Positions 7,823 through 17,027 of a stretch of DNA of 41,451 bases are shown here, one piece after another; the stretch's first letter is position 1, and each line of letters begins with the position of its first letter. This DNA comes from Companilactobacillus nodensis DSM 19682 = JCM 14932 = NBRC 107160. GTDB lineage: Bacteria; Bacillota; Bacilli; Lactobacillales; Lactobacillaceae. A program made the position numbers and the translations under genes. The notes under the pieces were generated by a model. That model had not been told where the DNA came from. It made no database searches and worked only from the letters and a program-made list of their open reading frames with translations. Location of the stretch: the NCBI RefSeq assembly GCF_000615905.1, contig NZ_BAMN01000020.1, positions 1 through 41,451 of the forward strand, given 5' to 3'.

Positions 7823-8475
7823 ATGGAATATTGGAAGAATTCGGTAGATGTTGTTTATCAACAACATCGTTATGTATATCGAATCATTAAACGAAGTTTG
7901 ATTTTTTTGCCAGTCTAATGGGATTGATATTACTGTCACCTTTGTTTTTGACATTAGCAATTGCCATCAAACTTGATGATCCACACGGACCGGTTTTTTA
8001 CGAACAAATAAGAATAGGTAAATTACAAAAGCCGTTTGAAATGTTCAAGTTTCGTTCAATGTGTATTAATGCAGACAAGCAAATTGATAAGTTAAAATCT
8101 CAAAATGAAATTTCAGGAGCAATGTTCAAAATAAAGCATGATCCAAGAGTTACTAGAGTAGGCCACTTTATCCGAAGGTATAGCCTGGACGAATTACCAC
8201 AGCTAATGAATGTAGTACTTGGAGAAATGAGTCTTGTAGGTCCACGGCCACCACTTCCAGATGAAGTTGAGAAGTATGACAATTATGACCTTCAAAGGCT
8301 AGATGTCAAACCGGGATGTACAGGGTTATGGCAGGTATGTGGTCGTAGCAATGTCAGTTTTGAAGAAATGGTGCGACTGGATTTGGAATATATCAATCGT
8401 CGTAGTCTCTTATTTGATTTATATATCTTTATTCGAACTATTAGTTTGTTTTTCAAACCCAATGGAGCTTATTAA
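7823..8475 (+). pseudogene. Undecaprenyl-phosphate sugar-1-phosphate transferase (priming enzyme), frameshifted
   Basis: The catalytic body in frame from 7918 is a bacterial sugar transferase: [52 protein letters not shown]. Its N-terminus lies in another frame from ATG 7823 (MEYWKNSVDVVYQQHRY). Adding one T at the TTT at 7897-7899 joins them as ...IIKRSFDFFASLMGLILLSP..., restoring the membrane hairpin. The enzyme loads the first sugar phosphate, commonly galactose or glucose, onto undecaprenyl phosphate and starts repeat-unit synthesis. The AAAGGGG ribosome-binding site (7809-7815) lies in the palindrome-like AAAGGGGCCCTTT, and an inverted repeat TTTGAAT/ATTCAAA precedes it. A real frameshift would kill EPS synthesis, so a sequence error is likely. 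Confidence 0.8.
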
Positions 8476-8487
8476 TGAGGTGATGAT

Positions 8488-9566
8488 ATGAAAGTCTTAG
8501 AGATCTGTGAAGCGTATGGCGGTGGCGTTAAGCGTCAAGTCGATTATTTAAATCAATTTGATGACACTAAAGATATTGAAATGACCACATTAGTCAGTTC
8601 TAAGCGTGGCGCAGAGATACCGAATAAGTATCTAGTAGATGATCGTCTTTCGGCATTTCCGAAGCATCCCTTCAGATATTTGTCGCTCATGAAGTGTCTG
8701 CACAAGCTGATCATTGAAAAAAATATTCAGTTGGTCCACGCCCACAGCACGATTGCCGGTATCGCTATGGTGGTTTATAAGCTGTGTTATCACGATGAAA
8801 TACCAGTTGTCTTCACGCCACACGCGTATTTTTCAGAAGTCGATCGTGGGTGGCTGAAGAATGTTTTATTGAAGATTGCTGAAAAATTCATGAGTCATTT
8901 CTTTACCAAGGTCATTCATGTTTCAGCTGATGAAGAAGACTACGCCCTCACCAACAAACTTGTTAAGCAATCGCAATCGGTCGTCATTAATAATGGCGTA
9001 CCGTTTCACGAATATGAGAAGATCTCACATGCAAATATTGATTTCGTTAATGTCGCCAGATGTGACTTTCAGAAGAATCCGCAGTTGTTCATCAAGATTG
9101 CACAAAAAATCATCAAGCTATTCCCGATAGTCGCTTCATCTGGGTCGGTGATGGACCGATGCTCAATGAGTGTCGAGCCGAAGTCGTTCGATTAGGTCTG
9201 GAAGATAAGATTCAGTTCGTGGGCTTCCGCACTAATCCTTATACCTACCTAGAGAAGTCGGATATCTTTATTTCCACCTCAAGATACGAAGGTCAGCCGT
9301 TCTCAGTTCTTGAAGCCATTTCCGAGAAGATGCCGCTGATTATAACTGATGTGATCGGTCATAAGGAATTGGTCGATGACAATGGAGTTTTACTGACGGA
9401 TGAAATCATTGCCGACGACGCTCAATTGGTAGCAGCTTTTCGAAGGGTGATCAATCATGAGCCAGAATACTCACAGGCGAGTTATCGATTATTTGCGAAG
9501 AAATACGATGTTATGAATATGGTTGATGCGATTGAACAAATATATTTGTCAGGAGTAGCAGCATGA
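8488..9566 (+). pseudogene. GT4-type glycosyltransferase, frameshifted
   Basis: The N-terminal frame (8488-9195) has MKVLEICEAYGGGVKRQVDYL and the acceptor-domain pattern of GT-B glycosyltransferases. The C-terminal frame runs to 9566 with the donor-site motif SRYEGQPFSVLEA. One base added at CCC (9123-9125) gives ...IKLFP-DSRFIWVGDGPML..., an intact ~359-residue GT4 enzyme. It should add the second or a later sugar of the EPS repeat unit at the inner membrane face. A strong ribosome-binding site GAGGTGAT lies upstream. The end overlaps the next gene by 4 bases. The frameshift resembles five others here and may be artefactual. Confidence 0.8.
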
Positions 9567-10633
9567 AAAATATCGATGTCATCGTTCCGTATTTTTATCC
9601 ACCATATATCGGTGGCACTGAAACTGTTCTTCGCAAGTGGAATAAGTATTTTTCTGATCATCAATTGCCTGATATAAAAGTAAGATTCATCTTGCCATTC
9701 GCTTATCGCAATAGCGACGTCTTCGATGCTTGCGGCAACTGTTATTATGGCTGGCGCGTTAGTGACAATAAGTCGATGCGAGGAATCGGTGTTTTGAATC
9801 TGTTGATATATCTGATCTTCACTCGAGCTGACAACATCATTGTTTTGTCACCGAAGTATATCAATCTAAGCCACAAGGTTCGCAGAATATTTCATAAGCA
9901 CTATCAGATCACAGATTGGATTCATTTTTCGTTAGCCAAGATGTTCGTTGGTGATCGCAAGTACTTCAAGCGGGCAGACTATCACTTAGCGATTTCAACT
10001 GGTATCAAGCAACAACTGCTGAAGATGCAAATACCTGATAGTCGGATCTTTTCAGTTTTCAATCCTATTGAACAATCTAATGAGCAGATTCCAGCGGCTG
10101 CAGACCCTAAGTATATTTATGTCGGACGTTTGGAATATCAACACCAAAAGAATCTTCAGGAATTGATCCGCGGGTTCGAAATGGTCAAGCAGGAATTGCC
10201 GCATGCAAAACTGGAACTGTGGGGCGATGGACCAGATGTTGAAGGTCTGAAGCGCTTGGTCAATGGCCTGCAACTAGACGACAGTGTTAGCTTCAAAGGC
10301 TGGCAAAAGGATCCGTGGAGCATGATCGATTCGGCAACAGCGTTTGTGTTGACCTCGACCTATGAAGGATTGCCGATGTCGATCTTGGAAGCAATGTCTC
10401 ATGGGATTCCGGTCGTCGCAGCCAATGTTTCGACTGGTCCAGCGGATGAGATAACTGATGACAACGGGCTGTTGTACGAAAGCGGCCGTTTGAATGAGTT
10501 GAAGAATGACTGTATCGAGGTCAATGAGAATCGCAAGCACTATGATGCGGCAACGATTCAGAATTCTATTAGTAAGTTTTATACACAAAATTATTTTTCG
10601 AATCTAATCAAGATTCTAGAAGAAATGGGGTAA
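9563..10633 (+). CDS. GT4-type glycosyltransferase
   Basis: This 356-residue GT-B enzyme opens with IVPYFYPPYIGGTETVLRKW, where the GG loop binds donor or acceptor. It carries KYIYVGRLEYQHQKN near residue 188 and the nucleotide-sugar motif STYEGLPMSILEAMSHGIP near 266-284, with the E-x7-E-type pair of GT4 enzymes. It is cytosolic or membrane-associated and adds a sugar to the EPS repeat unit; donor and linkage cannot be read from sequence. It overlaps the preceding gene by 4 bases and is followed by the next transferase after 4 bases, so translation is probably coupled. Confidence 0.88.
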   Translation: MKNIDVIVPYFYPPYIGGTETVLRKWNKYFSDHQLPDIKVRFILPFAYRNSDVFDACGNCYYGWRVSDNKSMRGIGVLNLLIYLIFTRADNIIVLSPKYINLSHKVRRIFHKHYQITDWIHFSLAKMFVGDRKYFKRADYHLAISTGIKQQLLKMQIPDSRIFSVFNPIEQSNEQIPAAADPKYIYVGRLEYQHQKNLQELIRGFEMVKQELPHAKLELWGDGPDVEGLKRLVNGLQLDDSVSFKGWQKDPWSMIDSATAFVLTSTYEGLPMSILEAMSHGIPVVAANVSTGPADEITDDNGLLYESGRLNELKNDCIEVNENRKHYDAATIQNSISKFYTQNYFSNLIKILEEMG

Positions 10634-10637
10634 GCCG

Positions 10638-11639
10638 ATGGATAAATTATTATCGATTGTTGTCCCAAGTTATAACGCTGAAAAATTTTTGGATAATGTC
10701 TTAGGTCATTTGGTCGAATGTAAGACGTTGAATCGCTTGGATATCATGATTGTCAATGATGGTTCGACTGATAAGACAGCGGAGATCGGTACTGATTATG
10801 CAACTAAGTATCCCGATTCCATTCGCCTGATATCTAAGGAGAATGGCGGTTACGGTTCGACTGTTAACGCCGGTATCATCAATGCACGCGGTCGGTACTT
10901 CAAGGTCGTTGATGCTGATGATTGGTTGGATCCCCGAAACCTCGATCGATTCATGGGGTTACTGAAGCGAACAGATGTCGATCTGATTTTGACCCCGTTT
11001 TGGGCGTTCAATGATAAGTCGAAGCACAAGCATGTGGCGGCTATCAGACCAGATGATATCAAGTGGGGTCAAAAGTATTATTTGAAGGAACAAGGCATCG
11101 ATCCCGTTCCTAGCATGCACACTTATACATTGCGGACGAAGCTACTGCAAGAGAATAGCATTCGACTCGATGAACATGCTTTTTATGTTGATATTGAATA
11201 TATTCTTTTTCCGATTCCATACGTTAAGACATTTGAGTTCATCAACATGCCGCTATATAACTATCGAGTTAATCAAGCGGTGCAGTCGATCAGCTTGGAG
11301 AATATGCGGAAGAATCAGCAGCAACATAGTTTGGTCGTCGATCGAGTCAATGCTTATATTCATGAGCATACTGATGGATTGAATGATAATCAGCGTGAGT
11401 TGATGGTCAATCGGCTCAGTCGGATGATTGCAACTCAACTCAAGATAATTTCTTTATCACCGATTCGTTTAGAAACCAAACGTGAGCTGAGTAATTTCTA
11501 TTCAAAAGTCAAAGATGAGTATTACTTCGAAGTAAATGACGTCAATCTGCCGATGCGTTGGTTGATCAAGTCACGTTTTTATCTCTTCCCAGTGATTCAT
11601 TACTTGGCAATTTTAAAGATGCAACTTGTACATTATTGA
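10638..11639 (+). CDS. GT2-type glycosyltransferase
   Basis: A 333-residue GT-A enzyme. The N-terminal domain has LSIVVPSYNAEKFLDNVLGHL, the nucleotide-binding VNDGSTDKT, and a metal-binding DADDW near residue 93. The C-terminal part is predicted helical and lacks clear membrane spans apart from a hydrophobic stretch near the end. It probably builds the EPS repeat unit. It lies 4 bases after the previous transferase, inside the operon. Confidence 0.88.
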   Translation: MDKLLSIVVPSYNAEKFLDNVLGHLVECKTLNRLDIMIVNDGSTDKTAEIGTDYATKYPDSIRLISKENGGYGSTVNAGIINARGRYFKVVDADDWLDPRNLDRFMGLLKRTDVDLILTPFWAFNDKSKHKHVAAIRPDDIKWGQKYYLKEQGIDPVPSMHTYTLRTKLLQENSIRLDEHAFYVDIEYILFPIPYVKTFEFINMPLYNYRVNQAVQSISLENMRKNQQQHSLVVDRVNAYIHEHTDGLNDNQRELMVNRLSRMIATQLKIISLSPIRLETKRELSNFYSKVKDEYYFEVNDVNLPMRWLIKSRFYLFPVIHYLAILKMQLVHY

Positions 11640-11655
11640 TGAGAAGGCGAGGGTC

Positions 11656-12552
11656 ATGAAAGTTACAGCACTAGTGGTTACGTACAATCGGATGAAGTTG
11701 TTACAGGAATGTTTATCAGCCATCGAAATTCAAACCACACCAGTCGATCACTTGATCGTCATCGACAATCATAGTTCTGATGGAACTAAGGAGTTTCTGG
11801 ATAAATTTGCGGATGACAAGTTAGATGTCGTTCATATGCCACAGAATCTTGGCGGTTCAGCCGGTTTCTATCGTGGGATGGAGGAATTCATTGCCAGTAA
11901 CGATGATGAACTGCTTTGGTTGATGGATGATGATACGATTCCTGAACCGGATACATTACAAAAACTACTAGCGGCTAGTCACAATATTTATGACTTCGGT
12001 TTCTTAGCCAGTAACGTTCGTTGGATCGACGGGACCCCAGCATTGATGAATATCCCTGTTGTGGATCCACTCGATTGGAATCAGAGCGCTAGCAGCGAGG
12101 ACTTTTATCCCGTCATCAAGTCAGCGTCATTTGTTTCGCTGATGTTACCACGTTCAGTTATCCAGCAAGTTGGACTGCCGTATAAGGAATTCTTCATCTG
12201 GGGTGACGATGCTGAATATACGTCCCGGATCAGTCAGCATCATAAGTCGTACTTCGTACCTGACAGTGTGGTTATTCATAAGATGAAGCAGAATATTGGT
12301 GTTGATATCGTGACTGATGATAGTAATCGACTAGACCGATATTTCTACTCATTTCGCAATCGCATGTTCTTAGCTCGACAACATCACGGTAGGTTACGTT
12401 TGAAGTCATATGCCGGTATGAGTTGGGAATTAGTACGAGTGGCCTGTGGTCGGAAGGTCAAGAAGCGTGGTAAGAAGCTCAAGGTCATTACGCGAGGCAT
12501 GGTATCAGGCCGTTTCTTTAATCCGAAAATCACATATTTACACAGGAACTAA
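11656..12552 (+). CDS. GT2-type glycosyltransferase, GlfT/rhamnosyltransferase-like (possible galactofuranosyltransferase)
   Basis: A GT-A transferase of about 298 residues: ALVVTYNRMKLLQECL, VIDNHSSDGT, NLGGSAGFYRGM, a DDDT metal site in LLWLMDDDTIPEPD, and FFIWGDDAEYTSR. That last pattern occurs in GlfT-like galactofuranosyl and in rhamnosyl transferases. With a UDP-galactopyranose mutase two genes downstream, a galactofuranosyltransferase is the more likely role, but this is inference. I chose ATG 11656 because GGCGAGGG precedes it directly; an upstream in-frame start has no ribosome-binding site. Confidence 0.82.
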   Translation: MKVTALVVTYNRMKLLQECLSAIEIQTTPVDHLIVIDNHSSDGTKEFLDKFADDKLDVVHMPQNLGGSAGFYRGMEEFIASNDDELLWLMDDDTIPEPDTLQKLLAASHNIYDFGFLASNVRWIDGTPALMNIPVVDPLDWNQSASSEDFYPVIKSASFVSLMLPRSVIQQVGLPYKEFFIWGDDAEYTSRISQHHKSYFVPDSVVIHKMKQNIGVDIVTDDSNRLDRYFYSFRNRMFLARQHHGRLRLKSYAGMSWELVRVACGRKVKKRGKKLKVITRGMVSGRFFNPKITYLHRN

Positions 12553-12565
12553 AGGGATGATTTTT

Positions 12566-13504
12566 ATGTCACAATCATTTTTGCATCTATATTTGACCGG
12601 TATTTATAAGTCAGAGGCAGCACTTAAGAAGTTCACCAGTGGGAAGAAGTCGATCCTACCAAGTTTTGTTTATGATCCTTATCATTATTTGGTCGAGAAG
12701 GAAATCAAGAAGACGATTCAAGATGTGCCGACGACTTTTTGGCATGATGAATTGATCAAGACTGATCCAGTCCTGACTGACAAGATCGTCTGGGTCATGT
12801 GGTGGCAAGTGACTGATGTACCAATGTTTGTTCAACGAAATATCGCGCTGATGCGAGAACGTCTGAATAAACGAGTGATCGTTTTGAATCAAGAGAATCT
12901 CGGCGACTTCGTACAAGTCCCTGAGAATATCTTGGAACGCTTGAATAATCATCAGATCAGCTATCAGACTTTTTCAGACTATATTCGGATGAAGATCCTA
13001 TTTGAATATGGCGGTGTGTGGCTCGACAGTACGATCTATGTTGGTGAGCACGATAACTTCTTGAATCAATTGAACTTCGCCGACCACGCACTGATCACAG
13101 TCAAAGGGATTCAGAGTTTTGGCAGTAAGTTCATACCGAAGGGACGCTGGGTCATCTACTGTATCGGTGGTCGTTCTGGACAGATGTTATTCAAATTTGT
13201 CGACGATTGTCTATCTTATTACATCGAGAATGGCATCGCGACACCAGATTATTTTTTGACCGATTATTTATTTGACATTGCCTATAAGAATAACATTGGC
13301 GGCTTCCGTGATAAGTTACGACAAGTTCCTGCTAACAATGTTGACTGCGAGGCATTGGCACCACTGATGAATCACAAGTTTGACGAGAGTGTTTTGAAGC
13401 GGATCACCAAGAATACTAGTGTCTTTAAGCTGTCGAATAAGATCAAGTATCACAGTCGTACCGCGGATCAAGATAAAACTTTTTACAGTTATTTATATGA
13501 ATAA
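12566..13504 (+). CDS. Capsular polysaccharide synthesis protein (GT32-like transferase)
   Basis: The ~312-residue product matches the Caps_synth/GT32-like pattern: KIVWVMWWQ near residue 75, then FSDYIRMKILFEYGGVWLDS, where the DYIRxxxLxxxGGxxxD block binds donor and metal. It should add a hexose to the EPS unit. The ATG is preceded by AAAGGGA (12551-12557) at 8 bases; a longer frame from 12446 overlaps the previous gene and was rejected. The next gene follows after 15 bases. Confidence 0.82.
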   Translation: MSQSFLHLYLTGIYKSEAALKKFTSGKKSILPSFVYDPYHYLVEKEIKKTIQDVPTTFWHDELIKTDPVLTDKIVWVMWWQVTDVPMFVQRNIALMRERLNKRVIVLNQENLGDFVQVPENILERLNNHQISYQTFSDYIRMKILFEYGGVWLDSTIYVGEHDNFLNQLNFADHALITVKGIQSFGSKFIPKGRWVIYCIGGRSGQMLFKFVDDCLSYYIENGIATPDYFLTDYLFDIAYKNNIGGFRDKLRQVPANNVDCEALAPLMNHKFDESVLKRITKNTSVFKLSNKIKYHSRTADQDKTFYSYLYE

Positions 13505-13519
13505 ATGAAGGTGAAGTTG

Positions 13520-14634
13520 ATGGAATATTTAGTTGTTGGTTCAGGGTTATTCGGAGCTGTCTTCGCAAATGAAGCGGCTAAGCGTGGCAATCACGTGACT
13601 GTGATCGAGAAGCGGGATCACATTGGCGGCAACATTTATACTAAGCCGATCGAGGGTATCCAAGTTCACATGTATGGAGCACATATTTTTCATACTCGTT
13701 CTAAGAAAATCTGGGATTACGTTAATCAATTTGCGCAATTTAATAATTACATTAATTCACCGATAGCAAATTATCATGGCGAAATCTACAATCTTCCGTT
13801 CAACATGAATACCTTCAACAAACTCTGGGGGGTGATAACTCCGGCACAAGCACAAGCTAAGATTGAAGAACAACGTGCCGAACTTAATTTGATGAAGCCT
13901 CCTAAGAATTTGGAAGAACAAGCTAAGTCACTGGTTGGCACTGATGTGTATAAGAAGCTGATCAAGGGATATACCGAGAAGCAATGGGGCGCTAAGGCAA
14001 CTGAATTGCCGGCCTTTATCATTCGCCGTATTCCGGTACGATTCACGTATGACAATAATTACTTCAATGATCCATACCAAGGCATACCAATTGGCGGTTA
14101 TACTCAGATCATCGAACAATTACTTGATAACAAATTGATCGATGTCAGAACCGAAACAGACTTCTTCGCTGATCGAGCCAACTATCTGAAGGATTATCCG
14201 AGGGTTGTTTTCACCGGGATGATCGATCAATTCTTCGATTATGAATTAGGTGAATTGTCCTATCGCAGTTTGAGATTTGAAACTGAGATCAAAGATGTCG
14301 ATAACTATCAAGCAACGCGGTCGTAAATTATACAGACGCCGAAACACCTTATACCCGTATTATCGAGCACAAGCATTTTGAGTTTGGTGCCGGTAATAAG
14401 CATAAGACGGTGATCACTCGTGAATATCCGAAGACTTGGCAACGCGGGGATGAACCATATTACCCCATCAACGATTCGGTCAATAAGCAACTGTATGCAC
14501 GATATTTAAATTTGGCTAGGAAGACATGTCCCGATGTTTTGTTTGGCGGCCGTTTGGGCTTGTATCGTTATTACGACATGGATCAAACTATCATGGCTGC
14601 ACTTGAATTGGTTGCACATGAATTCGGTCGATGA
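13520..14634 (+). pseudogene. glf: UDP-galactopyranose mutase, frameshifted
   Basis: The enzyme converts UDP-galactopyranose to UDP-galactofuranose using reduced FAD. The N-terminal FAD motif (VVGSGLFGAVFANEAAKRG), YGAHIFHT, YTEKQWG and the arginine-rich IIRRIPVRFTYDNNYF region are clear. The frame breaks near 14311: one added G turns ...YQATRS-stop into ...YQGNAVVNYTD..., after which the C-terminal domain continues with REYP, the active-site-lid-type RGDEPYYPI, and FGGRLGLYRYYDMDQ to 14634. Total about 371 residues, normal for the family. ATG 13520 follows GAAGGTGA. The end overlaps the flippase gene by 4 bases (ATGA). It implies galactofuranose in the polymer. Confidence 0.88.
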
Positions 14635-16055
14635 AAGTCGTTAAGAATTACTTGTACAATGCCTTCTACCAAGTTTTTATCCTCTTAGTTCCCCTCGTTA
14701 CGACGCCGTATTTGGCAAGAGTTCTGGGTCCAACTGGCGTAGGGATCAACTCCTATACCAATTCGGTTATCCAGTATTTTATCGTCTTCGGTAGTATCGG
14801 TGTTGACCTGTATGGTAATCGCCAGATAGCTTTCGTCAGAAGTAATAAGCAACAATTGACACAGACGTTCTATGAAATATTCTTCATGCGGATAATTACC
14901 ATTCTCATTGCTTACGCAGCTTTTGGAGGATTTTTGTTATTGAGCGGTCAATATCAAACTTACTATTTGGCACAGTCAGTCTCACTGATCGCAGCGGCGT
15001 TCGATATTTCCTGGTTCTTCATGGGCATGGAAAATTTCTACGTGACCGTAATCAGGAACTTTGTCGTCAAGATATTGACGCTGATCAGCATCTTTACTTT
15101 CGTCAAATCATATTCTGACTTAGGAATCTATATCTTTATCCTATCGATGTCATTATTGCTAGGTAATCTGACTTTGTTCCCAAGTTTGAAGAAGTACTTG
15201 GTCAAAGCTGATCTGCGACACTTGTCGATCTGGCGTCATTTGAAACCATCATTAGTCTTGTTCTTACCGCAAATTGCAATGCAGATATACGGTGTGTTGA
15301 ACAAGACGATGTTGGGGGTAATGGTGTCAGTTCAAGCGACGGGGTATTTTGATCAGTCGGACAAGATGGTCAAGATGGCACTGGCAATCGTCACTGCGAC
15401 TGGGACGGTTATGTTGCCCCATGTTGCTAATGCTTTTGCTAGAGGCGAAGTTGAGAAGACACGCCATTACTTATATCAGAGTTTTCGATTCGTCAGCGCA
15501 ATTGCGATCCCGATTGCCTTTGGATTGATGGCTGTGACTGCAAAGTTCGTCACACTATTCTTTACAAAGCGGTTCTTGGCAGTCATTCCCATCATGATAA
15601 TCGAGTCAATCGTGATCATCTTGATTGCGTGGAGTAATGTTTTGGGGATTCAATATTTGATTCCGACTAAGCAGATGAAGTCGTACACTATCTCAGTTGT
15701 GGTCGGTGCGATCGTCAATATTATTTTTAATATTCCACTGATCATCAAGTGGGGTGCAGTTGGTGCCACGATTGCGACTGTCTTATCAGAATTTTCGATT
15801 ACTATGTATCAGCTATTTGCAATCAGGAAGCAGGTCGATTATCGGAAGCTATTCGGGGACTTTTCGAAGTACTTGATTGCCGGTGTTTTGATGTTTGAAG
15901 TCGTCTTTGAACTCGATCGAATCCTGCCGATATCTTGGAAGATGCTGATACTAGAAGTTGTCGTAGGCATGGTTTTTTACATAGGATTATTGATTCTATT
16001 TAGAACGAAGATCATCGATGAAGCAAAGTCGTTGATTCACAATAGAAAGAAGTAG
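14631..16055 (+). CDS. Wzx-type flippase for lipid-linked EPS repeat units
   Basis: A 474-residue polytopic protein with about 12-14 membrane segments and the RfbX/MurJ-superfamily opening (NAFYQVFILLVPLVTTPYLARVLGPTGVGINSY). It moves undecaprenyl-linked repeat units across the membrane to the polymerase. It overlaps glf by 4 bases and lies 6 bases before the second LCP gene, so it is translated within the operon. Its partner polymerase would be the EpsG-like protein at 5049. Confidence 0.9.
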   Translation: MKVVKNYLYNAFYQVFILLVPLVTTPYLARVLGPTGVGINSYTNSVIQYFIVFGSIGVDLYGNRQIAFVRSNKQQLTQTFYEIFFMRIITILIAYAAFGGFLLLSGQYQTYYLAQSVSLIAAAFDISWFFMGMENFYVTVIRNFVVKILTLISIFTFVKSYSDLGIYIFILSMSLLLGNLTLFPSLKKYLVKADLRHLSIWRHLKPSLVLFLPQIAMQIYGVLNKTMLGVMVSVQATGYFDQSDKMVKMALAIVTATGTVMLPHVANAFARGEVEKTRHYLYQSFRFVSAIAIPIAFGLMAVTAKFVTLFFTKRFLAVIPIMIIESIVIILIAWSNVLGIQYLIPTKQMKSYTISVVVGAIVNIIFNIPLIIKWGAVGATIATVLSEFSITMYQLFAIRKQVDYRKLFGDFSKYLIAGVLMFEVVFELDRILPISWKMLILEVVVGMVFYIGLLILFRTKIIDEAKSLIHNRKK

Positions 16056-16061
16056 ATAAAT

Positions 16062-17018
16062 ATGAAACGTTATAACAAAAAGCATATTTTGAGAAATGTT
16101 TTATTATCGTTATTAGCCTTCGTGTTAGTCGGCGGCTTAGGTCTAGGATTGTCACGTTACCGTGAGGTCAAGAGTGCCGTTAATGGTTCGTTTGATCCTG
16201 TAGAAATTGCGGGAAGTCGTGACACGAATGCTTTATTGAAAGCTAAGAAGCCAATTTCAGTTTTACTTATGGGGACAGATACTAGTGACTTCACCCGTTC
16301 ATATGCAGGTAAGACTGATACAATGATGGTTTTGACCATCGATCCTAAGACTGAGAAGACTACTATCACAAGTATTCCTCACGACTTAGCTGTGAAGATC
16401 CCAGGCTACGACAAGTCACCTGCTCAGATCAGTGCAGCCTATGAACACGGTCAAGCAAAGTCCAGCATTACTACAGTTCAAAAACTATTGAACGTCCCAG
16501 TTGATTACTATGCCTTGATCAATATTTCTGGTATGGAGAAGGTCATCGATAAGATCGGCGGCGTTGATATTACACCATCAAACAGTTTTACTAGTGATGG
16601 ATATAGCTTCGAACAAGGCGTCAAGACTCATATGGATGGAGCTAAGGCCCTAGCATATTCACAAGAAACAAGTTCTAGTTCAACTGGTTATTTGGCACAC
16701 GAATCTCGCCAAGGAACAGTTATGGCTGCTATTATGCACAGATGTACATCGATCAGAGCTTTGATGAATCCAAGCTTCCTCAAGACTTTGAGTGATGAAG
16801 TTCAAACTAACATGACCTTTGACAACATGACCACAATTATCAAGAATTACAAGCACTTCACTGAAAAAGTCGATGATACTCATATTGCTGCCACAACTAA
16901 GACTATCGATGGTCAAACATTCGAAGTCGTTAGTCAAAAGGAACTACAACGTGTCAGTGACTTCATTCGTGGTGGCTTGGAATTAAAATCTGAAAAAACT
17001 GGAAACATTCAATATTAG
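16062..17018 (+). CDS. Second LCP (LytR-CpsA-Psr) family protein, EPS operon
   Basis: A 318-residue membrane-anchored LCP protein with one N-terminal helix (about 12-30) and the core ISVLLMGTDTS near 65. The metal-site motif KTDTMM (84-89) is kept, but the SIPRD arginine is histidine (SIPHD, 104-108), and the C-terminal cluster is reduced to ESRQ (214-217). In the family these arginines hold the lipid pyrophosphate. It is paralogous to the LCP protein at 184, which has lost a different motif. It lies in the EPS operon behind wzx, so attachment of EPS to the wall is the likely role. The ribosome-binding site is weak (AGAAAGAAG), suggesting coupling to wzx. Confidence 0.87.
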   Translation: MKRYNKKHILRNVLLSLLAFVLVGGLGLGLSRYREVKSAVNGSFDPVEIAGSRDTNALLKAKKPISVLLMGTDTSDFTRSYAGKTDTMMVLTIDPKTEKTTITSIPHDLAVKIPGYDKSPAQISAAYEHGQAKSSITTVQKLLNVPVDYYALINISGMEKVIDKIGGVDITPSNSFTSDGYSFEQGVKTHMDGAKALAYSQETSSSSTGYLAHESRQGTVMAAIMHRCTSIRALMNPSFLKTLSDEVQTNMTFDNMTTIIKNYKHFTEKVDDTHIAATTKTIDGQTFEVVSQKELQRVSDFIRGGLELKSEKTGNIQY

Positions 17019-17027
17019 GTGAAGCTA

